Assembly: GCA_012934845.2 (NCBI GenBank) | Contig: WNNJ02000666.1 | Span: 27,955-91,954, forward strand | Source of the DNA: Pomphorhynchus laevis | Lineage: Eukaryota; Acanthocephala; Palaeacanthocephala; Echinorhynchida; Pomphorhynchidae | Direction of reading: 5' to 3' | DNA: 64,000 bases | In this document: in pieces, positions 1 through 14,000 of the stretch | How positions within the stretch are numbered: the stretch's first letter is position 1 | How the letters are laid out: each line of letters begins with the position of its first letter | The notes under the pieces: model-generated | Databases searched by the model: none | What the model was told of the DNA's origin: nothing | Seen by the model: the letters and a program-made list of their open reading frames with translations, nothing else | Position numbers and translations under genes: made by a program

Positions 1-1818
1 AGAAAAATAGACATAAACGATAATCTATTTGTGTTGGATACTGTGCTTTATATATTTCATCATTTTAATATAAAATGATGCCAATATTGAATCAATTAAT
101 AATGGACAATAAAGAGCGGATACTGTGTTTGAAGGATGGGAAGGTGGCGGTTGAGCAGATGGCAGGATGTAGTTTATACCAGTATAGATTAATTTGTTTG
201 CAATAAAAATGGAACGGCGGCTACAGTGTGAGAAAAATGACGGAACATGGAGTAGAATAGACTCAGATGAACAAAAATTTATGGAGGTGAGGCGGGATTT
301 AGTAAGTGTAAGAATATGCATATAAGAAGACGAGTTTGAGGAAAGGAGTCGAAAAGTGTGGGAGCGCGTGGGATAGTTTTAAAGAGTTAGAATAATTGTC
401 TCTACATTAGAGACATTGATCCAGATTATAAAATGGTATGTATTATTTATAATTATTTATCTTTATTTTTATTAAATTATATAAAATAGGTAAACTAAGT
501 TAGCTGATCTGAAATGGAAAATTGAGCTGATTATTTAAAGATAAGTTTCTGCCTGATTGGACATTGTCACAGTTCAATCAGTCTAATCTATTTTGTCTAT
601 TTTCAAATTGATATCTTTATCAAATGTTAAATAATTATTATACAATAAATTGAACAACGTAAAAAATGCTTACAATATTTTAGAATAAACTAATATATTA
701 AGACTCCATGAAACAATAAGTTTATCATTTAAAATTAATTTAAAATTAGAAATCACGACAAAATAGCCAGTATTATATGTATATTATAATGTATATTGTA
801 ACGCATTATATAATGTGTTTTAATACATTATAATGCTTCTTTAATATATTATTTATAATGTATTCTAAAACATTGTATAGTTGCATTTAAAATAATGTCT
901 ATGAATTTTTGATCTCTTGATAAAAGCCAAATTTTACCTCGTATATAATTGGTTGTTTATTTTCTAAATATTTGCATATTTAAATATTAAATATATTTGT
1001 ATTTTGAGTTTAGATTACCTATAGAAAATACACCATCCATTTATATATAAAAATTATACATTTTATATTAAAATTTTATATTTATTTTCGATGCAAAGTA
1101 TTAGCTTTGACTCTAATTTCGATAATAATTACAAATACGTTTACTAGTATCTTTTGAATAAGTTTAGGTAAATTTCAGAATATAATTAACAACCTCTTAA
1201 GGCTGCAAAGAAATTGCGTATAGACATTTTTAATTAAAAAAATATTTAGACATTTAGATAAAGTTCAATGAAACCTAATTAAATTAGCCAGTATACCAAT
1301 ATATTTTATGAAGATGTATGAAGCTGATGCATCTGAGATATTTTTGAAATATATATTTTTTGTAATTATCATTAATTAATAATAAAAAAAGGAATATTTC
1401 TTTCATTTGTGTTTATAAATATCACGTAATTTTTTTGTACACCTTAGAAATTTATATTTAATAAGACACGCTAATCGTTTCCTCCTTGAATGTAAAATAT
1501 TTCCCTGAATCGACTTTGTAGAATATAATCCTTCGTTTGAAATTTATTTTTCACTTAATATCTATCAATTCATGTTTATCGAGCAATTGTATAAAGTAAC
1601 ATTATAATGGTAAAAACGAGAGTAAATGATAGTTTATTTGTTAGAAACTTGCTATATTAATATATTTTCCTAAATGAGTCGAAATAACCTGACAATTAAA
1701 ATCTGTACACTGTGAAGCGTGCTACTTGACAAAAGTGAAGTTATGAATATATATAGAGAGATAGTTGTATTTGAAAATACAAATTTATATACTGAAATAA
1801 CAAAGTTTTATCGATCAT
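1..1818. other. AT-rich upstream region, no gene recognised
   Basis: This stretch precedes the first coding exon of the phosphorylase gene. It is very AT-rich with short A/T runs. Weak open frames exist (for example on the minus strand at 25-321) but match no family I recognise. A PLE-tail-like segment with the words gttagctgatctga lies near 495. The phosphorylase promoter must lie here, but no clear core promoter motif stands out. Confidence 0.5.
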
Positions 1819-2049
1819 ATGACGAATTTGGAACGCAAAAGGCAAATAAGTGTAAAGGGGATAGCTTTGGTTGAAGATGTAAAGGAACTTATCGACTCTT
1901 TCAATAGACATTTGCATTTTACGAATGTCAAAGACCGAGATGAAGCAACAGATAGAGATTTCTATCAATCATTCTCCAATACAGTGTGGGACGTGATGTG
2001 CGCCAAATGGATTAGAACAAGACAGTTTTATAAAGATACGAATCCAAAG
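1819..2049 (+). CDS. PYG: Phosphorylase exon 1 (residues 1-77)
   Basis: Encodes the N-terminal regulatory segment: [17 protein letters not shown], then the RHLHFT and WIRTRQFY blocks. Ser11 corresponds to the phosphorylase-kinase target. The position aligned to AMP-stacking Tyr75 is Lys. The donor is AAG|gtaatc, phase 0. Confidence 0.95.
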
Positions 2050-5000
2050 GTAATCATATAAATCTAATTATACCATATGCAGAATGTTATTAATTAAATG
2101 TAATGTATTATTTAAAATTTTAAATTTTTTAAATATTCAAAAAAAATTAGTCTGCGTTTTAATGGGCATTTTCCTTATCAGCATCATACTATTTGCAATT
2201 CAAATTTATCTTTCAATTCGATAACATATAAACAACTTCTTTCTTACAAATATTAGTAATTGTTTCCGGATAATTATTTATTTATCTATTGATAAATAAA
2301 TAATTTATTAATGAATATTTTTTATAGATCGATTTATTAATTTTTTAACTGGCTCATGCAAACAGGCCGCTTACAAGCCCGCTGAACTAAACAAAAATTA
2401 AAAAAATGATGTGACTGAAGTCCATACCACGTAGCTAACGTTAAACGATGAAAAATTCGGATCTCATTGCTAGCTAAGCTGCAGGGCCTGTCTACTCAGT
2501 AGAAAGGTGCTAAGCATGGATTTAAAGATAACGAGGTTAGGTTGGTAACGAAGTATAATAGGGATATAATTCTAAATGAAAGACAGAAATGAAATAGGAA
2601 CGCAGGCCAAATTTTGACTAATGACGAGGAATGTGTAGCAGAAACTGATTGTTTGAGCGAAGTGCTCTGGATGACGAATGTTCAGCACCGTGCTATTCAA
2701 AGTGGAAATACGGATGAAATGATAAAGTAAACGAAAAGCAAGAACATTAGAGTAATATAAAACTCGATTTTGTACATTGAGGCAATGAAGGTTGATAAGT
2801 TTATTGGAGTTGGGATCAAAACGCCGGCGTCGAAGAAGTATGCATGCTGCAGTGTCAATAAAGGGATACAGAGGGTCAGTAACACAAGATGGGGAGTTTG
2901 ATAAAAGTGAGATGTAATAGTCAAGATGATGTTTCAGGAGGGAGGACATTAGAGTATTGAAATAGAAAAATTGATGGGTTTGCGAATGCAGCGAATTCAA
3001 CATATAATAGGATAACAGGAACGAACATTTTTTAGCGCAAATGACGAGAACGATAGAGAGGAGTATATAATTACCCCGAGAAACTTTAGCGAATCTATGA
3101 AAGGAAGGCGATGACCATTGATAAAAGAGCAGGATAAAATTGAATCTGCATGCGGGAAGGGTGGATCCAACCAACACCAGATTTCGTTGGATTTACCACT
3201 ATTCTAATGTATGAAAAGTGGTGAGATAAGAATTCTAGTCAGAATAAACCCGAAGCGAGGAGAGTAGTAAAGGATGAATTAAGTGCGGACGAATTGATAA
3301 GGATGTTATTTGCATATTGCATGGCATAACATTTGAACGTTAAGCAAAGTGGACTGAGATCTCCAAGAAGCAGGAAGAACAAGATATGGCTGAGTACAGA
3401 AGTTTGTGGTACACCACTGATTATAGCGAACTGTGTACTAACTGCATTGCCGTATGATATAGTTGCAGATCAACCAGTTAGTTATGACGATAACCATTTA
3501 AGTGGATATAAGCCATAACGATGCCGGAGCAGCCGAAGGATAATAGAGTGATCTGTTCAAAACAAATTTGAAATTTTTCTGATCGAATGTACCGCGTATT
3601 CAATGCCCTATCTATTTCCGACACAAATGTGGTTTTCCTATCATTCTAATAAGTTGCTGTTTAATTTTTCTCATCAAGACTCTGTCAACGATTCGTCTCA
3701 TTATCTGACCGCCACCAATTGAGCGAACGCCTGAACATTCGCTAGAAACATAATATAGGAACTTTTTACTGCTCTTGTTTGCAATATTTTTTTCAATATT
3801 TTTTTGTTCTAAAAAAAATTTATTTGTTTACTCAGCTCTAGATTAATTTTTTAGAATTCTAAAAAATATATATTGTATGTATAATATATATAATAGTATA
3901 CCTGCTCTTGATATTGCATCGTGTAAATCCAATAAATATTAATATATTGGATAATAATACATTAAATATTATATAATAGTAATATTTCCATTTATTTGGA
4001 AATATTCCTCCTGTATTTGAAGTATACATTCTTAATGAATATCAATAAAATATAAAATATATATTTTTAAAATATGCATATTTTTTAGTAATGCAAAAGA
4101 AACTAGCTAATACTAAAATAATACGACCGTACTACAGTATAACGACAATCGGTTGAATTAACCTAATCTCTAAATGGTATTTAGAGGGTGTATTATCTTT
4201 CACTTGAGTACTATCTTGGCCGCTCTTTAACAAATATGGTTATCAATAACGGAATTGTTAGCGCGTTCGAGGATGCCGTTTATCAGGTTTTAATTAGATA
4301 ACAATTTTAATTTAATCGATTGTTTCTATAGTTAGGATTAGATCTGGAAGATATTCAGTCGATGGAAGAAGACGCTGGCTTGGGAAACGGCGGACTTGGA
4401 CGACTTGCAGCTTGTTTTCTTGATTCTATGGCTACACTAGGAATACCAGCTTATGGCTATGGAATTAGATATGATTACGGCATTTTCACACAAACCGTTC
4501 AAAATGGATGGCAGGTATTTTAGTTATTAAATTTACACAGATAATTTTTAAACAGCTTTAGAAAGAAAATCCAGACGACTGGCTGCGTTATGGAAACCCA
4601 TGGGAGATCGACCGACCAGAATTTTTACATCCTGTTCAATTTTACGGTCATACTATAGAAACAAATAACGGGACAGAATGGGTCAACACCCAAGTAAGTA
4701 ACTTTTAATTGGTCATGAAGGATCAAGTATCATTTTTTGTTTAGTCTTAAAATATTAGATAAATACTGTACCAACCAGCATATTAATGTAATTACCAGCA
4801 AATAAAACTTAAGGAATTTTTGCGTTAAAACATGTTTCTCAAAATATATATCCATCTAATAATTTGAAAATCATTATACACTGCACAATAATCATCTAAC
4901 ATTTTAATACCCACTCTAATGAGGAAGTCTTATGGAGCTGGAGTCTTCTGGAAGTCTCTCAGGAACCCACATGTAAATTAAGAAAAAATATTAAAATTTT

Positions 5001-8000
5001 TAAAACAAAATTTTAATAAGTTACATTTTAAAACAAAAAATTATTTTTATATTTAAATATATTATTTTAAAATATATTATTATTTTTAAATATCATCTAG
5101 AATAATAACAACTATTTAGAAGTTTACATGTAAGCATTAATCTATCTGATTTTAACTTGTGAACTACTTATTTTTTTAAAGTAGTTCACAAGCAAAACTA
5201 GCTGTTTTTTTAACAAGCAATAGGTTTGCTAAATACTTCTCTCTAAATAGACTATATATGCGATGCCCTATGACACTCCAGTACCAGGATATAAGAACAA
5301 TGTTGTAAATACCCTGAGGCTATGGTCAGCCAAAGCCGGTCAAAGCTTCAACCTTTCATTCTGTAAGTTAATGTTTATACTTACCACCTTCTATATAAAT
5401 TTATACCATAGTCAACGACGGAGATTACATAAAGGCGATTGAGCAGAGCAGTGTAGCCGAAAACATTTCAAGGGTACTTTACCCAAATGACAATGTTGTA
5501 TCTAAACGGGGTTTATTTAAATCTAATTGATAAAATTTTTAGATTATTGAAGGAAAGGAACTGAGACTAAAACAGGAGTACTTTATGGTATCAGCAACAA
5601 TTCAAGACATAATTGCTAGATTTAAGCGTACAGAAAGCTACGATTCGAAACAATCTTCATATAAAAACTTTGCAAAATTACCGGATAAGGTTTTATCGAT
5701 TTATTACTTTTAGTTTAAGTGATAATTTTCTTAGGTTGCTATTCAATTAAATGATACTCATCCGGCACTTGCTGTACCTGAGTTGATGAGAATTTTAATA
5801 GATTTAGAAAGACTTAGTTTTCAGGAAGCTTTCGAAATAACTAAAGCGACATGCGCATACACAAATCATACCCTGTTACCGGAGGCATTAGAAAGATGGC
5901 CAGTTTCTATGATGCAGCACTTATTACCGAGACATCTACAAATAATATATTTGCTTAACATGCAGCATATTGAAGTAAGTAATATTAAATATTTTAACTC
6001 AATATTTTTTATTATTATATAAATAATAAAAATTAAAGAAATAATATATTTATTATTTTTATTAAAAATAATAATAATCATAATTTAAAGTTATGAACTT
6101 TAAAAACATATAAACGTAACTTCCGTTTGATTCATTTGTTTTTAATTTATTCTCTAATTACATTCCAAATTTATTTAATATGAATAAATAACATATTTTT
6201 GTTTTTTTAACATATTTTTGCATGAACATTAGAGCGTTGTAAAATTATTTAAATAATTTATAATATATAATATACTTTATATTTAAGTACATTAAAAGTA
6301 TATTAAAGTATACTTATATAGTATACTTTATATTATATTACTACTACTTTATAAAGTTGTATAATATATATACTACTATTAATTTATATCGTAAAGATGA
6401 CATATTTAAATTTACAAGAAACATATTTTTTTGTAATATCACCTTTTAAGTAAAAGGTGTTCCAATGGGTGGTAATAGTAGCCCAATTATAGCTGACTTG
6501 TTTTTAAGCTTTATAGAATATGAATTTGTTCATAACTGTGTAAAAACTAAATCTAAACAATATAAATATATGTTTCGATACATTGATGATATATGTGTAT
6601 TTAATTCTAATAATTTTTATTCAATTAGTGAGCACATTTATCCAGAAAGCCTTATTCTTAACAAAACCAATATTAATGATAAAGAAGGTGTATATCTAGA
6701 TATGAACATTAAATTAACATTAACTAAAACTACTATTAATTTATATCGTAAAGATGACATATTTAAATTTACAAGAAACATATTTTTGCATGAGCATTCA
6801 TGCATACCATATAATATAAAATATAATACATTAAATAATGAAATTTTAAGAATTGCAACAATATGTAATGATATTGGCTTTCTTCAAAATCATTTAAATA
6901 ATTTAATAGATACATATTTTAAACTAGGTTACTATAAAAATAACATCAAGCAGAAAATAGTAAAATATATAAATCAACACAATAATATAAAGAATAAATT
7001 TAAACTCTTAAGTGGCAAATTTTTATGGATGGATAATAAATAATATACTTTGTATTAGAATAAGATACTAGATAGTTTTATCAGAGGAAATACATCATTA
7101 GCATGTATTTGGCCCCGCTGCTATGTTGGGTAGATGAGTTAGGGGCCGAAACCTGATAGCATAGCAGTTCCTCCTGATGACCTCTAATTCTTATTCTGAT
7201 ACAACGTCTGTTATTTATTAGTCAATTCATAAAAATGAAGTTTATTTTAAATTTCAATTTTTTATTTTAACTTGATTTAAATTATAGAAAATCTAAAAGC
7301 AATTATTTATTTTAGTATTTAATTATTAAATGTTGATTTAGCATTATTATGTGTTGTTTATTTTATAATTATATATAATACGTAGACTCAGTTAGCTGAT
7401 TTGATTTAATATTTTGATATCAACTATTATAATTTATATTATAATAAGCGAATAATTGCAACAAATAAATATAATATAAATATAATATAATATAAATATA
7501 TTAATAATAAATATAATAAATATATATGTATTAGAATAAGATACACTATATAATCAAATTTTATCGGAGGAAATACGTCATTAGCATGTATAAGGTCGAG
7601 GAATAGGAGATTTGAAATTATTGATAATTATTCATATAATAAATATAATTATATAATTATATTAATAATATAATATATATGCTATATGGTAGGATTTATC
7701 TCAACGCGATTTTAAACAGCTCGATAGTTGCCAGTGGCGTTTTGTTAAGCACATTGTTAGTGTTTCTTTTAAAACATCATCCAGAGCAGTAGCGGCGTTG
7801 TCAGCACTTACTCATTGCTCCCTCTATATACAACAGCACCTTAATCTTCCGATTACTTGGAATTTCACACACCACAGAGATACACTCGCTATCAAATACA
7901 AGCAGCTAGATCCGGACTTATTTTTGACTCTTGCATACTTACAAACAGCGTGTCGCAATTCATGCTCTATCAAACGACCTATGGTCTGGCATATTTCCCT

Positions 8001-11000
8001 TGATGGTTATCACAATAAATTTTGTTCAATTCTTCCCATTCACGATATAGGAAGCAACTGCCGATGTCGATTCTGTAATTCTTCATGTTCTTACCTTTTA
8101 CAATGTGTTTGAATGCTCTTATTTGTCTAAGCTCAGTTCGGCGTCAATTGATAATCTTCATTTATTACTTTCTCATTTCTTTTTTTATTTTTCTATTTAA
8201 ATTTTTTTATACATCTTGTAACTAACTGTTTTATTAGCCATCGTCGAGAGGCGGCAGTGATAAAATAAAATCTCTCATTATAGAATATAATATTAATTAT
8301 TAATTAATATTATTAATAATAATTTATTATTAATTAATTATTAATTATTATTAGCAATAAATTATTAATTATATATTATTAATTATTTGTTATTTTTTGA
8401 TAAATAACTTAATAATCACTCAATAGCTTAAGTAATTCTTAATAACTAATTAAATTTAAGAGTTTTAATTATTAACTTAATTAAATAAGTCTTAGCTCTT
8501 AACAATTCTAAAGTTTTAGAATAAATTCAACTCTTAAGGTTTAGAATAAATTATTTTATTCTAATAATAAACTCTTAAGAATTTAAATTTAAAAATTTAA
8601 ATTCTAAATTTAAACTCTTAAGTATTAGAATAAGATACATTATAATTAAATTTTATCAGAGTTAAAAAAATACATATTAATTATTATTTATAATTTTAAT
8701 TACAAATAGTTATTAATATAATATAATAATGTTGAGATTTATTAAGATCACTTTGCCTTTCAGCTTGGGTAATATAATAATATAATATGAGAGACATTTA
8801 TTTTTGAAAAGTTATTTCGACATTAACAGTCGAAATAAGTTACAAACAAGTGGATCAATTAGACCTTCTATGACGGGCCGTTTTCAGCTAGACAATGGGA
8901 TAAGCATGTTCATATAATGTAATCAAACATGCTCATATACTAATGCTTATTATAATTATAATAATTTATTGTTATTAATATATTATTATATATTATATAT
9001 AATATTAATATATAATATATTATATCATTTATCAATTCTGGCAATTTTTAAAATTTTAAAATATATGGTATAATATACCATATATTGTTTCTTGTAAATT
9101 TAAATATGTCATCTTTAAAATATAAATTAAAAGTAGTTTTAATTGATGTTAATTTACTGTTCAATTTCTAGATATATACCTTTACCATCAATATTGGTTT
9201 TATTAAGAATGATGCTACCTGGATAAATTTGTTCAATTATCGAATAACAATTATTAGAGTTAAATACTAATTCATCATCAATATATCGGAACATGTATTT
9301 CATATATTTATATAATTTAGATTTATTTTTTAAACAGTTATGAACAAATTCATATTCTATAAAGCTTAAAAATTAGTCAGCTATAATTGGGTTACTATTA
9401 GCTCCCATTGGAACACCTTTTACTTGTCTAAATATAGATGTCCCTACCTTTAAATAATTTTGATTTATTAAAATATTTAAAGATTTTATTAAAATCAATG
9501 TAATCCATATATTTATATTTACTTGATGGTTTAATTTTTGTTAGATATGCCATTATATGTGTATCTTTTTCAGAATATAAGATTAATGCTCATATCAAGA
9601 TATATACTTTCTTTATCATTAATATTGGTTTTATTAAAAATGAGGCTACCTAGATAAATTTGTTAGAGTTAAATACACATATAATCAATGTATCGAAACA
9701 TATGTTTCATATCTTTATATAATCTAGATTTATTTTTTAAACAGCTATGAACAAATTCATATTCTATAAAGCTTAAAAATAAGTCAGCTATAATTGAGCT
9801 ACTATTACCTCCTATTGGAACACCTTTTATTTGTCTAAATGTAGATGTCCCTACCTACTATATATAAATGTATGTATCTGATATAAACGTACGTCCCTAC
9901 GTACTTTATACTATATATAAATAAAAATAAAGATAAATAAATATAAATTATAAATAATTATATAAGATTTTATACAATTTATATTTATATAACGATAAAT
10001 AATTAAGTAATAAATAATTAACTATAAATAATTAATAATAATTAAGTAAATAGCAAATGTTTTACTACCTGAACATAATATTTATAGTCACTACATATTT
10101 AATATATTTAATAGTCACTATATGAACATGATATTTAATTTCGAACGTAAATTATTTTAATGCATAATGAATATTTGAGTTTAATATTGATTTAATAGTT
10201 TTTATTTGATTAAAAATTAGAATCAAATTTACGCTTTTAGGCTATTTCGATTCACTTTCCAGGAGATTTAGACAAAATACGACGAATGTCTTTAGTTGAA
10301 GAAGACGGTGACAAACGTGTAAATATGGCATTTCTGGCAATAGTAGGTTCACATGCTGTGAATGGAGTTGCAGAATTGCATTCTAAACTACTGAAGACAT
10401 TCTTGTGAGTTAGTGGCATATTCATATTCGCTCTTAAATTCAACGCGATCCGAGTTTTTTGAAAAAAGTTAAATAACATTTACTCATATAAATATAAAGG
10501 TTTGGTTATAAATTAAATAAATTACTGTTTAATACTTTTGATTAAAACGTTCAATTTTACAATAAATTGCTTGCGTTAATAAATTGCTTATATCAGTGAG
10601 GTAAATAATTTATTACTTGTTTATTAGTAATAAAAAGTGGCAGAACATGATACCGAATGATAGTAAATGAACATTAACTGCTTCGCTTTCGTGATAATTT
10701 ACTAATTTAAATAAATGTCAAATTTCTTGGAAATAAAGTGAAATACTTTTTCTTTAAACTAAAGTATATTACTATTTAGATATTACTATTATAGATAAAT
10801 TTACTATCTTGTCGACATATCATTTTGATCGATTTGAACCTAATTTTCTAAATTTAGTTTGCAACAACCCCAATAATTTTCAACGTAATAAATGAACCTC
10901 CAAATATTTATTAAGGTTTTTTTAAATTTAAATAATATAAATGTATATTGAATTTATTAAATGTATATTTTATTAAACGAATTCTTAAAAATCTTATTTG

Positions 11001-14000
11001 ACAAGAGAAAATGAGTCTTAGTGTGCACAAACTTCACTTTGAAAGTTGCTGCAATGCGAAGAGAACATTTAATTTAATCAATTGTTAAAATGCTTGATGA
11101 TCAATTTTGTTTTTTACATTATGGCTTTTTAGATTAACAAAAATACAAATAAAAAATTAACTTATTGAAATATTAATATTAGTAATATTATAATATTAAT
11201 TATATTAAATATTATTAATTATTAAACTTATTACTTATTAATGTATTCTGTTAATATTAAATTGTTATTTTTATCGTTAATATTAAATCAGTAATTTAAT
11301 AATATGTGAACTTCGATAAACTTCTAAATAAAAAACTTTAATGAGCTGTTGGCTTTGAATAAATATTTTACGTCACAGGCCTATTTTATTAGACTTACTT
11401 TATAATAACCGTGTGCTTAAGCTTCTCAAATTGAAATTAATATATATTTAGTTAATAATTATACAGATACCATTTACAATGACTTTATCTATTATTTTTA
11501 AGAATAAATTAATTCTATACATAATAGATTCAATATTAATATTTAACTTACTTTTATATACTTACATTTATACGTGCTTTAGTTGGTTAAAAGACATTCC
11601 ATGATCCGTTAAGTCTTTGTTCAAGTAAAATTTATTTGTCAAATATTCAAAACAAATCATAATAAACAGTCGCCATAAAACACAAGTTTACGTATAGTTT
11701 ATTTATAGTTTATTATAGAAAAATAATTTTTATAATATTTTCGTTAAGTTTCTGATGATTAAATTTATAAAAAGCAGATAATACACAAAATAGGACTATT
11801 TTCGGTAAATTCGTTGTAGATATTCGGTGAATATTTTTATTGAATTCTAAATATTGCATACACAACATATATTAAATAAAATATTATGCTGTCATACGCT
11901 GTCAAAATGCGTTAATTTTGTGATTAATTTTCATAATTAGCTTATGACCTATAATTTCCGTTGTGACAGATTTAAAGACTTCTATGAGCTATATCCTGAG
12001 AGATTTCAAAACAAAACAAACGGTATTACGCCTAGAAGATGGTTGCTCATGTGCAATCCGGATTTGGCTTACACAATATCATCGGTATTGTCAGTGTTTC
12101 TCACGTGATCTCTCCAAAATCATATTTTCAGAAAATAGGTGAAGCTTGGACAACGAACCTTAGTCAATTAAGGCAGATTCTGCCGTTAGTCAATAGCCTA
12201 GATTTTGTTAATAGTATTATCCGAATTAAAATGGTAAAATATCATTTATTAGCATAAAAAAATCAAAGAAGTTTTTTAACTAGGAGAATAAATTAAAATG
12301 GTCAAAGTGGGTCAAAGACAATATGGATGTAGATATCGATCCAAATGCAATGTTTGATGTTCATGTGAAAAGAATTCACGAGTACAAACGGCAGCTTCTT
12401 AATGTTCTTCATGTAATTACTTTATACAATCGAATGAAAGCAAATCCGAATTTAAAGGCGTCATCTAGAGTAGTAATGATAGGAGGGAAGGTAATATTAA
12501 TATTAATTATGATAGTCAATTAATAGTTATTAATTTATTATTTTAGGCAGCACCTGGTTACGCAACAGCTAAAAAGATAATAAAGCTTATCAACAGTGTT
12601 GCCAAAGTAATCAACAACGACCCGGCTATTGGAAAAAGACTAAGGCTTCTGTTTATTCCAAATTATAGAGTTACAATAGCAGAACAAATAATTCCCGCAA
12701 CTGATTTAAGCGAGCAAATTTCATTAGCCGGTTTAGAAGCTTCGGGGACTGGCAATATGAAGTTTATGGTATTTAATGTCTTTCTGCTTAACTATTTTAG
12801 TGATGAGCGATAATTTATGCTAGATTTTTATCTCGCTGTTTATCTAATCACTAGCAGCATAAAGAAATCAAACAAGTTTTTTAAATTAGTTTTGATGTTT
12901 TTCAAATTGATAAAGTCCAAGTACGAAACGTTTTTTGAATGTGAGTGGTACTAATTATCATTTAGATTATAAATATAATAAGATTGTCGATATAACCGTC
13001 TTCCGGGGTCCATTTTTATTAGGATACATGTATTTAGATGAATAAAAATAAAAATATTTATATTTATAAACAGAAAAATTGAAAAAATTGAAAATTAAAG
13101 GTAGCACCTCCAATTACCAACGCAGATTTAATTTTAGGAAATTAAATTAGGAAATTTACCTTAAAATTAGGAAACAAACTATAGATGACTAGTTTGATGA
13201 TAGTAATTATTAGAAGAAATATGTAGGTTTTCAAATTGAAGGTACAAACTTCCCCTACCAAGGCTGATTTAATTTGAAATCAGGAATGATTTCAATTAAA
13301 TTGGCAAAATGTTATACGAAGGTCTTTCATTCAATCTAAAATGCCAATAAAAGCAGACGAGTTGAGTGATCGTCAGCTAACACTAAAAGGATCGAAACGA
13401 GAAACGTAAATATTGTATCAGAAGCTGATGAGGTTCACCATAACTGAAATGTAGCGTACTGCTGTTAGCGTATAGATAGAATTAAAGTAGCGTACAGAAT
13501 TAAAAAATAGTCATCAAAATTTCAATGGTAGGAAATCTTTCCTAATTTCAATTAGGAAATCTCAGAGCAAACAAAATCGACATTAGAATTTTTGAGGATT
13601 TGAACATTTTATATAAAATAATTGTAAATAAAGCAGACGAATCGAGTGATCGTCGCTTACATTTAAAGGAATGAAACGTGTGTATTGGATTAGTAGCTGA
13701 TTTTGTTCACCTATAAGGAAATGCAGAGTACTGCTGTTGGCTTATAAATATAGGATTAAAGTAGCTTGCGGAATGAAAATAGTCATCAAAATTTCTTAGC
13801 AACAATAACTGCACATGTATATCAACATAAGCTAAATATGTATATTTATAAACAGAAAACTTATTGTTATAATTAGTTACTAATATTTATAATAACTAAA
13901 TTAATTACTAATATTTACTATTAGTTAGTTACTAATTTGTTTAGTTTTGGTTTTGTTTAGTTCTAATTATTGAGTCCCAAATTTTCTTTTTGTATTTTAT

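Larger units (their letters stand above)
5975..10240 (+). other. Phosphorylase intron 8, a 4.3-kb mobile-element cluster
   Basis: Contains a Penelope-like element (about 6372-7410), a PLE end fragment (about 7528-7620), a LINE 3' end (about 7690-8280) and two minus-strand PLE fragments (about 9085-9870). The stretches 8281-9080 and 9871-10240 are A/T-rich words such as attaattatt with no coding content seen. Confidence 0.85.

Noticed and set aside
25-321. Open minus-strand frame of 98 codons at the window start
   Set aside because: Serine- and histidine-rich translation without any motif. I first suspected a LINE tail, but it does not align with the tails of the LINE copies in this window.
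3333-3518. 61-codon plus ORF
   Set aside because: Antisense shadow of the minus-strand LINE RT in intron 1.
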